Positions 19,731-30,959 of a stretch of 64,000 nucleotides of DNA are shown here, piece by piece. The first letter of the stretch is position 1, and each line of letters begins with the position of its first letter. Made by a program: the position numbers and the translations under genes. The notes beneath the pieces are model-generated. The model made no database searches. It was given only the letters and a program-made list of their open reading frames with translations, and was not told where the DNA came from. The stretch comes from Peronospora farinosa (Eukaryota; Oomycota; Peronosporomycetes; Peronosporales; Peronosporaceae), in assembly GCA_947646735.1 (NCBI GenBank), contig CANTFK010000239.1, forward strand, positions 62,001-126,000. Reading direction: 5' to 3'.

Positions 19731-21799
19731 TTATTCGTGGTGCGCCTCACTGGCAGCACCACTCGCGACAGCGGAGTCAATCTCCGCGGAATCATCAGCG
19801 CAGGGCAGCGACACGTTCTCCTTCCCGTCCTGTTGCGCGATTCTCGCCTCGCAATCGTGATAATATGTATTCACCGCGACGTTCTCGTTCACGGCATCGT
19901 TCTCGTTCACGACATCGTTCTCGTTCGCGTCATCGTTCCCGTTCCCTACGACGTGGATCTCCTTACCGCTCTCGTTTGTCACGAGAGCGTTCGCGTGCTC
20001 GCCCGCCTTGGAATAGCCCGACTTCGTGGCTTCATACGACAGAACCACATCTGGAACGTCACGAAGGAGCGAGGAACGTGGTTCCCATGTATCCTGCTCG
20101 GGAGGGAATCCAAGCCAACGTACTCGGTACCTGCGCACGGACGGAACCGCGCGCTTCTCATGAGGCGACTGCAGTACTGGTTGTGGAGGGTCCTCGTGAC
20201 CCACAATGCGGTCTACAATCCAGCGCATCTGTCCCTTCGCATCAACAAGCGAAGGACGGCCCTCGTGATGGTAATGCTGGTGTCCTGGGTGCTCAGGACG
20301 ATGTTGATCAGGCCGTGAACATAGCTGCCGATGCTCAGCTGGAGGCTGAGGCTGCCAGTGAACGTGCTGCCCGGGCGGAGAAGACTTCGAGTGAGACCCG
20401 GCAGTCGAACCGTGAACTGCTCGAACGGATAAGGGTTCTGGAACGCTAGGTGCTTGGTCAGGTTCAGACGGGATCGAGGCCCCGCCCCATGTCATCGGCG
20501 CGTCGAGCACGACGGGAAGGCCGTTCGACTTACGGACCTCTGAAGCCGGCGTCGGAGCCAAACCGTGAAGCGTAGCCGGACGATATTCCTTCAGCCGCCC
20601 GACATAGAATGTCGGGTGGAGTCGCAGTGAAGAGGGGACGTCGAGTGTATAAGCGTCGCCAATTGCCTTCAGAACCTTGAATGGACCGATGAAGCGTGGC
20701 GCGAGTTTACTCGCGCCCAGGTTAGTGACCGCTGAATCCCTTAAACCTTCCGTAGATAATAATACACGGTCACCTTTCTCAAACTTGCTCATGTTCTTTC
20801 TGCCATGTTTGTCAGCGTTCTCCTTCTGTTGGTCTACCGCAGATTGTAGTGCGTCGCGTACAAACCGGGTGATGGCTTGACGTTGGAGTATAAATTCCGA
20901 CACAGCCATGTCATCAATTGGCCGCGCCGACTCAATCGGCGCGTAGTTGGCAGTAGGCGAACGCTTACCCGAAGACGGGTCAATCAATGTCTGCGCAGTC
21001 CATCGAGCTAATGGGGACGCCACGTCTGATGGCGTCAAAGTAGCCGTCTTTGCCTTGGATCGGGTTACTGCATTCGCGCTCAAAATACCATGAGCTGCAC
21101 TCGATCCTTGTTTATCACCTTTATCCCCCCCAGAGTGGATCCACTAGGTGTTGTGTGTCGCCCTACGGCCAGGAAAGTAGGAACACGAGAGTGACGAGCC
21201 GAATGCACAAAAAATGGCGTCAACCCTGTTGACGCGTGTACGGCGTTACTGAGTGCGAACTCAGCGAGTGGTAAAAATGCACTCCAACTTGTAAATGACG
21301 TAGCATAACTTCGAATAACGTCTTCGCGGACCCGGTTCACGCGCTCGGTCTGCCCATCCGTTTCCGGATGGTCCGCAGTCGACATCAGCACTTTTGTCCC
21401 GAGGAGCTCGGAAAGTGACGTCCAAAATGCGGACGTGAATCGCGGATCACGGTCCGATACAATGTTTTCTGGAAGGCCATGATGACGGAACACCGCGTCG
21501 ATGAAGTGCGCCGCGGTCTCTGCCGCGGTGACCTTAGCGTGAACAGGCACGAGATAAGTCATCTTGCTGAATCTGTCAACAAAGACCAAGATGCCCGTTC
21601 GAGCTTGGCTATCGGGCGCAAGCCCGAAGATAAAGTCCATCGAAACTGATCTCCAGGCCTCTGCTGCAATTGGCAACGATCGCAAGGTAGCCTGTGACGA
21701 TGGAGATGGCTTCACACTGGCATATTTCGAACGTTCGGATCCAGTTGCGTACCCACTTATACATGTGGGGCCAGAAGAAGTCTCGAGACACAGCCGCAA
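19731..21799 (-). pseudogene. Element B copy 1 integrase and chromodomain, broken
   Basis: Two overlapping frames. 21799-21080 carries the integrase core: FVDRFSKMTYLVPVHA with the preceding MDFIFG, SDRDPRFTSAFW, and HPETDGQTERVNRV, giving the DDE triad. 21083-19731 carries the C-terminal part: a SKFEKGDRVLLSTEGL-type domain, PRFIGPFKVLKAIGDAYTL, and near the end RYRVRWLGFPPEQDTWEP, a clear chromodomain. A frameshift near 21090 separates them and another just upstream of the core breaks the zinc-binding region. The chromodomain itself is intact here, unlike in copy 2. Confidence 0.87.
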
Positions 21800-23692
21800 A
21801 AGTCTTTTCGCAGCCTAAATGGCCGCCAGCAGGGGCATCGTGGTATTCGTGGATGATTCTTGCACGCAAATCCATGTCGTTGGCGATCACCGTGCGAGGA
21901 GCATCGAATTGGTCGATGCTATACAGAAGCAAATCGCCGTCTAAACTGTATCGATGAATGTGGTCGCGCTTGGTTCGGGATAATGCTCCCAGTGCAGCAT
22001 CGCTGGGAGCACGCAGATACTCGATAATGTCTGCATAATCTGAATCACCCTTGTACGCTGCGACGATCTCATAAAATAAACACGGCTCGGGTGTAACCCG
22101 AGTTAAGTTCAGCGATACACACATTGCACATCGGTCATCATCGTCCTCGTCATCAGTAGCCTGGCGACTCAGAGCAGACCGAGGATCGTAGTCGGGACGT
22201 CGTGAAAAGGCGTCAGCGAGAATATTGGTCTTGCCTGGCTTGTAATGCACGACGAAGTTGTACTCAGAGAAGAATGAGAGCCATCATTCCATCCGTTGGG
22301 ACAGGTGTGAGCTCTTCATCGCTGTGCACAGCGATGCATGATCTGTGTACAAAGCAAATGTACGTTCACCAAGGAGATGCACTCGAAGCTTGATGAGTGC
22401 ATAGCGCATCGCTAATAACTCCTTGTCGTGAACCGGATAGTTCTTCTCATCTGGCTTCATCTGTCGCGACTGATAACTCACGACTCGTTCACGGCCCTCA
22501 TCATCCAATTGCATGAGAGCACAACCGATTGCAAAATCACTGGCGTCGCAAACCATGTGGAACGGCTTGGAATAGTCTGGTAGGACCAGGACTGGTGCTG
22601 ACGCCAGGCTCTTCTTTACTGCTTCGAAGGCTGATTGGTGCTCGGGACGCCACAACCACGTGGCGTCTTTTTTCAAGAGTGACGACAAAGGCTGGATAGA
22701 ACCAGCATAGTCCTTCGTATACTTGTGCAAATAATTAGCCAAGCCGAGCCACTGGCGCAACTCCGTAGGGTTCTTGGGCGTGGGCCAAGAACAGATGGAC
22801 GACACCTCTGGATCAGCTCAAACTCCCGATTTACTCACATAGCAACCTAACACCGGAATCTCCGGTGCACAAAAGACACACTTCTTGAGATTCGCGTACA
22901 ACTTGGTTTCCCGCATAACTTGAAACACTTGCTTCAGGTGTTGAAGGTGAACTTGGACATCGTTTAGGTTGCCCTCGGCGCGACTATGGACGAAAATATC
23001 GTCAAAATAACTTGGAGCAAAGTTCCGAAGAGGTCTCAACACTTGAGACACCATGCGATTGAAGTGGCCGGAGCGTTCTTCAATCCTTGTGGAATAACCA
23101 GCCACTCCATAACATGCCACTCGGGGTGATCACCGCGGTGCGTGGGATATCACTCGGTCGCATCAGAATCTGGTAAAAGCCATCGGCCAAGTCGATGGCA
23201 CTGAAGATGACACTTCCTGACATGGTTCAGCACCATGTCCGTCCTGGGAATTGGCGTTTGCGCAGGAATAGTGGCATCATTCAACTTATTGAACGCATGC
23301 ACTATACGCCAGCCTCCCGTAGCCTTCTTCACGCAGAAGGTTGGACTCGAATGTGGTGAGATACTTTCACGCACATGACCCGCTTTGCGGCGGCTTTCGA
23401 AGAATGCGTCAATAGCTTCGACTTGATCTCGAGGCAACGGACACTGCCGTGTCACACAATACTTCGACCCTGGCACGAGATCAATCTCGTGCCGAACACC
23501 ACGGTCCGCAGGAAGTTCAGCCGGGATCTTGTCCGGGAACACGTCTGCATACTCACGAGCAATGTCGTAGACGGGGTTACCAGACTCTCGCAGAGCCTCC
23601 CATGACTGTGATGCAAACTTTTCTTCACGCGCTGATTTCGGCTCAGCGCTTCGAGGACGCGCCATATGCTCCTCGTTTGCTACGGTAACCAC
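21800..23692 (-). pseudogene. Element B copy 1 reverse transcriptase and RNase H, broken
   Basis: 23692-23150 carries the fingers ([40 protein letters not shown]). 23120-22818 carries the palm with YFDDIFVHS and the LKKCVFC stretch. 22805-22284 carries connection and RNase H (CDASDFAIGCALMQLDD, NYPVHDKELLAMRYAL, LYTDHASL). 22250-21800 carries the RNase H end and the start of integrase (HYKPGKTNILADAFSRRPDY). The frameshift before the palm and a TGA after KSGV are the same as in copy 2. The RNase H region here is complete in length; copy 2 has lost it. Confidence 0.87.
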
Positions 23693-24920
23693 CTAGTTGG
23701 TGATTAGACACACTTGTTCCACAGTGCCTCCCTTAAGGTCACGTAGGAAATGCTTCCAGGAAAGCCCTGGAAGGCTGGTAATGGAAGACGCATCACGAGG
23801 AGGACTCTCGGCCTCGATATATTGGCGCCTTTGTGGACTCCCTTCCACGTACACGATAGCGTGGACACATTCCAACGCTAAATTCTCGGTGCTGTTGTCC
23901 CCATCGTGCTTCGAGTCACTACTCGAAGCTGGCGAACCGCAGTCAGGTGATAAACCATCACCCCCCTCTAGGCACTGGATGTCCTCATCCAAGATGCCGG
24001 AAACGCTGGACGGGAGTACCCCAAACTCGACCGTCGACACTTGATGCAGGAGCTCCTGCTCGGCCGCCGTAAACCCGTGTGGGAGCCCCTGCTCAACCAC
24101 AGTATGCCCATGTGGGAACCTCGGTTCGACCACAGTGGGTGATGATGGGAACCCCGGTTCGACCATTATGCTCTCGCGTGGGGACTACTGTCCGTCCACG
24201 TCACACTCGCTGGCGAGCTCTTGCTTGTCGTCACAATGCCCTTGTGGGAGCCCCTGCTCGACCACAATAGGTGCAGATGGGAACCCTGGTTCGACCACTG
24301 CATTCACGTGCGGGAACCCCTGTTCAACCTCGTTAAAGACGCGCGGGAACCCCTGTTTGACCGCGTCGTCCTCTTCGTCCTCTTCGCTCTGTAGCGAGAA
24401 GTCACTGTCACTTGTGTCTCGAAGAACAGCACAAGCAGTGCAGAGAGGATCATCGCTCGCTCTGTGCACCGCCAACGTCGTGGAATCACGATCCACGACT
24501 GTGACGTTCGGCCAGTCACTTGGAGATACCAAGAGATGGGTAAACACTTCACTGACATCGAACTTGCGTCGACGTCTCACTGATCTGGCTAACCAGTCGA
24601 TCTGGGGCTTATAACGTGCCAACCATGGCATGCCCAGTATGCAATCGAATGCATAATTCATTGCGATCACCAAGAAATCATCATTACTGCGAAAACCATC
24701 AAACGTGTACGGCAACGACACTTCGCGCCGCGATACGCGGTGTGGTTTCCCGTCAGACAACTTGACGACGACTTGGCCAGGTCCCTCACGGACCTGGATG
24801 CTGGGAGGCAGCATCGATAAACAAGATTCACGAAAGAAATTATTTGTTGCTCCTGAGTCCAGGAGTGCTCGCAGAGGTCACCGGACGCCGGCGACATGTA
24901 AACTGACAATAATTAGACGT
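23693..24920 (-). pseudogene. Element B copy 1 protease and linker repeats
   Basis: The retropepsin part lies around 24900-24580 and matches the intact block at 44560-44900 of copy 2, with a stop/frame change at its DSGAT region. It is followed by the repeat linker, where units of the kind VVEQGLPHG and VEPGFPS alternate, and by a TAG at the same place as in copy 2 (near 24190). One repeat block of about 130 bases present in copy 2 is absent here. Confidence 0.72.
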
Positions 24921-25035
24921 GAATCACCATTCGTAGTGGTGGCATTTAACCGTGCGCGTATCGCAGGAGGACTGGAAGGTTGGGCTGCCACCGGGGGACC
25001 CGGACCTCCGTTCCAACCAGAAGGGCTTCCTGCAC

Positions 25036-25870
25036 CTACTGTTCCCGACCGTTTTTTAGACGTGCGGCCGGTACAGCACCCTCATGATGGGCGTCCACTA
25101 CTTGCACCGATATTGGCGCTGGCGCAAGGCACTCTGCCGCGCGATGTTCTGGCTTGCGACAACGAAAGCAAACCATTTGACGCCCGGTGCGAGCGTCACC
25201 CTTATGATGAATGACACGTCGTCGGTCACCCGACGACTCAATCACGTCGATCTCCATAGGTTCTGGACCAGAAGCCCGGGGAACGGTGACGACCGAGGGT
25301 TTGGCATATGCCTTTGCGACCCTAAAGTCTTCACGGAGTGCGATGGCAAATGCCTCCTCCAATGTGGCAGGCTCGGCGCGCTCCAGCGATAAGCGGGTCT
25401 GCCCCTCACGCATACCATTCACAAAGACATTCACCTATGTGTACATGTCCATGGGGTGCGTGATAATACACGACGCCAGATGCCTAGCCATCTGCACGTA
25501 GTCGCGCATCGCCATTTTACCCTGTCGTATCGACAGGAATCTTGATCGCACCAGTTTCTCCTCTTGCGGTGGCTCGAAAGCAAGACGAAGATCGTCCTGG
25601 ATGGTATCCAAGGTGTAGAATGCGTGCTCGTCCACAACGAGTTTACCAAGGGCCCACTCCTTGGCCTTCCCGGTGAGGCGGGAAAGAAGAAAGTTGACCT
25701 TCGCCGGTGCCTCAAGAAGTCTTGGCGATATCAACTTCTCGGAACCACCGATTCAGCGACAACCGGTCCTTACCTTCTCCAGAGTAGGAGGAGGTTTCCA
25801 TCTTCACGGCCTCATTACGTGAAGGGCGCGAGGGAGTTAAGCCTCGCCGGTTGGATTCGGCGAGCTCGCG
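25036..25870 (-). pseudogene. Element B copy 1 gag, broken
   Basis: Capsid region [21 protein letters not shown] and the retrotransposon-gag core run 25734-25435, then a CAG-to-TAG stop (25434 area) not present in copy 2, then 25434-25036 with the zinc knuckle [15 protein letters not shown] frameshift lies near 25740. The gag forms the virus-like particle and binds RNA through the knuckle. Confidence 0.83.
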
Positions 25871-26098
25871 TGCCATAAACTCATGTATGGCGAGACGTTG
25901 GGCGTCAGGGGTCGCTGATCATCAGCGACGCGACAAATGCCTCTCCCGATATCGCCGCGAGGCGATTAAGGGCATCCCACTCAGCAACAGTGAGATGGGG
26001 GAAGGTCGCGTGCTCCAGAAATAAATCTGGAGCGTCAAAGTACGACGATTCGCTCATCCCAAACTCGGGCATAGGAAGGACTACAAATTTCTACCAGG

Positions 26099-26427
26099 TG
26101 TAACGGGTCTAGAACGTACCGTCACTAGCTTACACGCGCGCTTGAGGAAGATTTAAGCCCAAGTATTAGGTATCAAGTAAATTTAACTCTGATTTTATTT
26201 TGGTTTTAATTCGTACTAATTACGAAGATTTTAGTCGTAATAAATACGACAGTGTTCCCGCCTTTCGGGAACCACACAATTTCAGGTTGATTTATCATTG
26301 GTCCATATTGGGACTTTAGGCCCCAATAATAAACCAATAATAAAATTGCCACGCTGTGCCCGCTATTCGATCCCAGAACCTGTCAGCATATGTAATTGTT
26401 TATTTGTGTGTAATGTAGCCCATTGCA
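26099..26427 (-). repeat. Right (5') LTR of B copy 1
   Basis: 329 bases from TGTAACGGGTCTAG to AGCCCATTGCA (plus-strand view), followed by ACTAT. The element's primer-binding site lies just to the left (plus-strand ctaccagg before 26099). Nearly the same as the LTRs at 43034-43363 and 50099-50427. Confidence 0.92.
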
Positions 26428-26432
26428 ACTAT

Positions 26433-27595
26433 CGATTTTTGTCCTCATTATATCACCGATTGTTTCACCTGATCGATCTTGTACACAATCCACCTTGTCG
26501 ATTTCTTTCAGCATATTGATCTCAAATCTTGATGGTCTTGACTGATGATCTTCGCTTTCCCGATAACATTTATCTTCTGTACCATCTTGATTTACTTCCA
26601 CGTTGATCGTGCCTTTATCCAATTGCGATGCAATTCTCTCCACCTTTGCGATCTTCTCGTTCTCTCCCTTCCTTGGACACGTCAAAAGTTTAGTCGGCAG
26701 TAAATAAGATGGGTGATCAACTAGTGGTCCTGTCGGCTCATCAGCGAATTCTTCCTTCCGATCTGTTGTTGCTTCATAGTCCAGAGTCTGCCACTCATTA
26801 TATCGACGCGACCCCACCAAAACATATCCAGGTGATCGAGGTATCATATCCGCAGCCATTCACCAATCTATCGGAACTCAGTGATTCACAATCACTTCTT
26901 GATCACTAAGATTAGTTAGCTGCAAATATTTAGTCTTTCCTGGTCCTGTTGTGACTGTTGGTATTCATCTCGGGTCTCGTCTCACCCAAAGCTTAGAATT
27001 CGGTGCACCAGTACCGATTCGTGATTCTGTCGATCCTCCTATTGGGATCACCGCATATTGATCGTTGATCGTTATCGGCTGTCTGTTCGTTTGGTATGGA
27101 GGCCTTCGTCCCGCCAATTGAATTCTAACCTCATCCGGCAAACAAAGTGTTCCATCTGCGAGATCCAAACGAATCCCAGCTGGGACCATAAAATCCATAC
27201 CCAAGATCGCTCCTTGACCAACTTGATCGCCCACCCAGGCATCAAAATAATAGACTATTGGTCCACTTAATGTCATTTTTATCTTGTCTCGTCCTTCCGT
27301 CATATAGGTATTCTCACAGATTTCCACACATTCTTGCCTCTGGCTTTCGTCAATGACACATCCTACCTTACGAGCGAAGGTGGTGTCGACGATTGGAGAC
27401 TTCGGCTCCAGAATCAAATAGCATAGTAGCCTTCTCATTGTTGATTCGTTCTACTGCCTTAGCTTGGTTAAACAAGTTTCCTGGGGTGTGATATTTCCAA
27501 TATACCCGTGATTCGCCTGGCGCTAGGTCGAGCTCCATCTTAGCAGGCGATCGGGAAAATTCATCAATTTTCGCGACACTTGAAATATAACGCAA
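26433..27595 (-). pseudogene. Element A copy 1 protease region, broken
   Basis: The minus strand reads KATMLFDSGAEVS (27440-27400), the Asp-Ser-Gly active-site motif of retropepsins, then after a frame change VDTTFARKVGCVIDE and further on GAILGMDFMVPAGIRLDL, the ILG motif with following GMDF that closes the protease fold. 26859-26433 is a linker toward reverse transcriptase, cut by element B. Confidence 0.75.
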
Positions 27596-27731
27596 ATGAT
27601 TTGAATCCTTACATGTATTGATCGGATCGATCCGCTTGTTACTTCTTGATCCGTAGATCCCTTTTCAACAAATGCATAAATGCAGAGCCTAGAACGCTCA
27701 GCTCGTACCAGATTCCAACCTGGCGAGCGTC

Positions 27732-29700
27732 CTAGTTTAACATCTCTTCTGCCTTCGGCGGGAGCATCCCAGCGTGTTTGATCGGCACGTACCATTGGCG
27801 AATTAGATTATAAAATTCTTCCATCGGGCATTTTCCTCCTTCGTGCATCTCTCCACAGGCAGTACACACGAAAAAACACTTGTCTGAAGGATTTCCTTTG
27901 CGCCCACATTTCTGACAGGTCAACCGCTTCCAACATCCACGATCGTCATGTTTCTTTGATCCGCAATGGGTGCAGGCTCTTGGTGGGTCAATGTGACCAT
28001 GACCTTTGCCTTGATCGATCACATTGTCGATCACATTCTGTCGATCACGATTGTCGATCACGAATGTCACTCTCATTCTGTCGATCACGATAATCTCTCG
28101 GCTTTTCAGCTGGGACATGCGTCATCGCGGAATAAACGCGGCGTCGATCCACTTCTACTTCAGATCCACTCGATTCCGACTCTATCCACTGTTACCGTTT
28201 TTGATATGGATCGCTCTCACTGCGCGAGCCGGTTCCGATGACGCCTGATCGGGTACAGGGGCGGCTCGTTGACGAAAAATTAGTGGGACCATCGATGCCT
28301 TGCCTTGAAGAATCTCCATACGTTGATACGCACGTAAAGTTTCTTCCATGCCATCAGCATCGTTCAAACGTAATAAAGTCAACTGTTTCGCCAGATCGCG
28401 ATCATCCAGTGTCTCAATAAAATGTTCCACATGTTCACGTCTGGTAGCTGGCGTTCCTTCTCGAATTGAAATTTTTGCTCTGATCACTGCCACATTTAGC
28501 CAATACAGATACTACATGGAGTTTCATTCGATTGTTTCTTGCATGATAATATGGTCTTCCAACAGATACACCATACCCTCCATATTGTATCATGAAAATT
28601 TCCAATAGAGATTTCCAGTGATGACGAGTCGATCGGCCAAGCTGGCCATACCAGTTTCTTGCTGTTCCCTTCAGCAGATCTCCAAATACGAGACATTTTT
28701 CGTTTTCAGGAGCTTGATCACGTAAGAAAGCAGATTTGACTTTGCTGATCCAGCTTCTAGCTCGATCTTCGTCTCTGTCTCGCCCAGTGAACTTTTTTAA
28801 ATCTGCGGACGCCGATACACGAATTCGTTGTGTAGTGAATCCACCACTTGGCATAGCTTCTGCAGCTTCCACCAACGGTCGCCTTAGATCCTCGAGTCCT
28901 AGATCCAGCGGATCGCCAATATTGGATCGACTATGACGCGATCCGACTGACTCCATCTCCACGTCTGGAATATTCATCATTTGAGGAGTGGCGTTGATCC
29001 TTGATCGATTAGCATTTGTAGAGCTAAAATCCGTTGCTCGTCTTCGTACTTCTTCATGGCTGCTTTATAATAGGAATCCAGCTCGTTTGATCCAAATGGA
29101 TTAATTTCTCGGACCATGGGTACATCGGTCGATTTCGCTTCAGTTTCAACTGGCGTCGTTCTTTCGCGTATAAACGCCGCACCAGGCGGTCCCAACGACA
29201 TCCGTTGAATGGGAACTGATTCTTCTGAATACACCTCCGATTCTGCCGATGCATACTGTGATGAACCCGTTTGATATGTCTCCGTGGCTGGCTACGATCG
29301 TTTGGTACTTCCCATTAAGAGAGGTTAACGCCTCGAACAACGATCGTCCTGCCTTAATCACTTGATCGTGATCACAATCCAGCAGTGTCTGCGCATCAAA
29401 CGCTCCAGAAGTGAATTCTGCCTCCTTGAGCAGCTTCAACAAACGACGAATCGCTTCCAACTGATTCGGTGTTTCTACCGGAGCTGATACTGGTCCTTGC
29501 AGTGATCCGATTAGCTTTGGCTTTATAATTTTAAAAGACTGGATCGATCGATAGCGAAGTCTTCTGCTCTTTCTGGTGAAAACACCGTTCCACTTCTTCC
29601 ATGTTCGCCGGTCTTCCGGTTTTCGATCCGTGATCGGCCGACTCTTTTCCTTGGACAACACAATCTTCCGATTTCTTCGTCCGAACGTCGAGTTGTGATC
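27732..29700 (-). pseudogene. Element A copy 1 gag and nucleocapsid, broken
   Basis: Upstream charged region (29700-28980); capsid core DLLKGTARNWYGQLGRSTR with following WKSLLEIF (28980-28435), the usual LxGxAxxWY...W..L...F signature of the retrotransposon gag family; linker (28493-28182); and nucleocapsid (28118-27732) with CTHCGSKKHDDRGC (a perfect Cx2Cx4Hx4C knuckle), a second knuckle with Asn in place of His, and CTACGEMHEGGKC. Several frameshifts. GATC-rich tandem units (tcgatcac) lie at 28006-28095. Confidence 0.8.
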
Positions 29701-30038
29701 GTGGTGCCTTCATCCTCACCTGTAAATTCTTGGATAAAATTTCTTAGTTTGAACTGAAAGATTTTCATCTCGCGAATCTCGCTTGCAACGTGATCCGCAG
29801 GGGTCCCCGAAGGGACCTGGGGAAGGGGTAAAGGGTTTTCTTCCAGATCCATTTCGTTCTTTTCCCTTTTTGCTCTTCTTCTCGTCTGCGCTCCTCCCAA
29901 AACGCTTACGATTTGGGATCCTTTTCTTTCATGCGTCTGCGACAATCCCTTTGCCTCTGACGCTTCAATCCCAGATCCAGTCTTAACTGTTCCATCTTCT
30001 CTTAAAGACTCACGGTGAAATCCCAAGTCACCAGAAGA

Positions 30039-30056
30039 TCCGGGCACGCGCACCAT
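30039..30056 (-). other. Primer-binding site of element A
   Basis: The 18 plus-strand bases ATCCGGGCACGCGCACCA sit one base inside the LTR end at 30058. They have the form of a tRNA 3' end: T-loop end, five bases of T stem, seven bases of acceptor strand, a discriminator A and CCA. The complementary minus strand would be where that tRNA primes first-strand synthesis. Confidence 0.65.
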
Positions 30057-30057
30057 T

Positions 30058-30909
30058 GTGGTGGAGCGGGGTTCACAATTTTTTTGATGCGATCCCAACT
30101 CTCCACTGGCGCCCGGACAACCGAATATCGGAGGGGGTACTTCGTTTCCGTGCAACTTTCCTTCCCCACCTTGTGTACCCGTCGGTAGGGCGGGTATCAC
30201 TCTTCTCGGTGGACTTGAATCGATGCTGAACTTGAACGTGGTTGGGATTGGTTGGGGGTCGACCGCGCGGAAATCTTTGCGCGGTCGAGGGTTACTTGGG
30301 GCACTCTATATGAGTCGCCCTGATCTCTCTTGAGATCGCCTTGTCCAAAAATGTAGATACTTGATCGACTTGATCGACTTGATACACTTGATCTTCTGAC
30401 CACTTGAGCCGTCTCGCGATCTTGTACCTTGTCCTTTTCTTGTTATGTTGCGTCTAATCGCAGGCGAAGTTTGTTTGTGAGAGGTCTTGTAATCCCTGGC
30501 CAAACAATCCAGGGATATTACTTGTAGGTACTAGTGGCAAATGCTCTTGAGTCGTCGGGGAGCCAAAGTTATCCCACCCGGAAGAAAAGCTTGCGTGTCT
30601 TAGAAGTAAAATCGAACTCTGTTTAATGTTAACCAATCACATACCAAAACCTACGATTCTGCCTATCTGTAGACTAGGCTCTACTGCCACGTGTTGCCCT
30701 TTCGGAAAAATCAGATCTCAATGCGTGGACCACATATGTCGGATCGCAATGACGGATCGCGGTCGACGGATCGCTGTCGGCGGATCGCGGATGACAGATC
30801 GTGATGACGGATCGCGGTCGACGGATCGCGGTCGACGGATCGCTATGACGAATCGCGATGACGTATCGCTGTCGACGGATCGCGGTCGATCTACAAGGTG
30901 TGGACCACA
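30058..30909 (-). repeat. Right (5') LTR of element A copy 1 with repeat block
   Basis: Plus-strand ends TGTGGTGGAG at 30058 and GTGGACCACA at 30734, or GTGTGGACCACA at 30909. Between 30735 and 30895 is a tandem array of ggatcgcggtcgac-like units. A comparable GATCGCG array follows the LTR in copy 2, so the array is probably part of U3 and the LTR is 852 bases. Such arrays often hold enhancer sites; that is inference. Confidence 0.65.
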
Positions 30910-30959
30910 TTTAATATTGGGCGATCCACAATCTAAGAAATATTGCTTCTTCGCTTCTC

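Larger units (their letters stand above)
17823..26432 (-). mobile_element. Chromovirus-type Gypsy element B, copy 1, with 5-bp target duplication
   Basis: Element 17828-26427 flanked by exact ACTAT at 17823-17827 and 26428-26432. Inserted between protease and reverse transcriptase of element A copy 1. Minus-strand order from the right: 5' LTR, gag, protease, linker repeats, reverse transcriptase, RNase H, integrase, chromodomain, plus-strand antisense ORF, polypurine tract (reverse complement at 18166-18178), 3' LTR. It carries a 947-bp mitochondrial insert in the antisense ORF. Same family as 43034-50427, with which it shares several inactivating changes. Confidence 0.93.
10212..30909 (-). 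mobile_element. Gypsy-type LTR retrotransposon A, copy 1 (old, interrupted)
   Basis: Minus-strand order from the right: LTR (30058-30909), primer-binding site (30039-30056), gag (28100-29700), nucleocapsid (27732-28118), protease (26965-27595), nested element B (17823-26432), reverse transcriptase (16590-17540), Gypsy RNase H (15837-16250), second RNase H (15270-15735), integrase with chromodomain-like end (13641-15169), then a plus-strand antisense ORF (11885-13381), tandem repeats and the left LTR (10212-10707). Many frameshifts and stops, and the reverse transcriptase active site is lost. No matching flanking duplication was found; the right end is 30734 or 30909. The two RNase H domains suggest the oomycete group that I recall being called Chronos. 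Confidence 0.85.

Noticed and set aside
19865..20449. Plus-strand ORFs with SR/RHRSRS repeats, resembling an SR splicing factor
   Set aside because: They are antisense to the element B pol C-terminus, where the minus strand encodes the chromodomain and an Asn/Glu repeat; the Arg-Ser pattern is a by-product of that repeat.
30100..30120. tggcgcccggac, which looks like a retroviral tRNA-Lys primer-binding site (also near 10262 and 58130)
   Set aside because: It lies inside the LTR (LTR begins at 30058 and continues to at least 30734), so it is not at the LTR/internal border. The likely site for element A is at 30039-30056.
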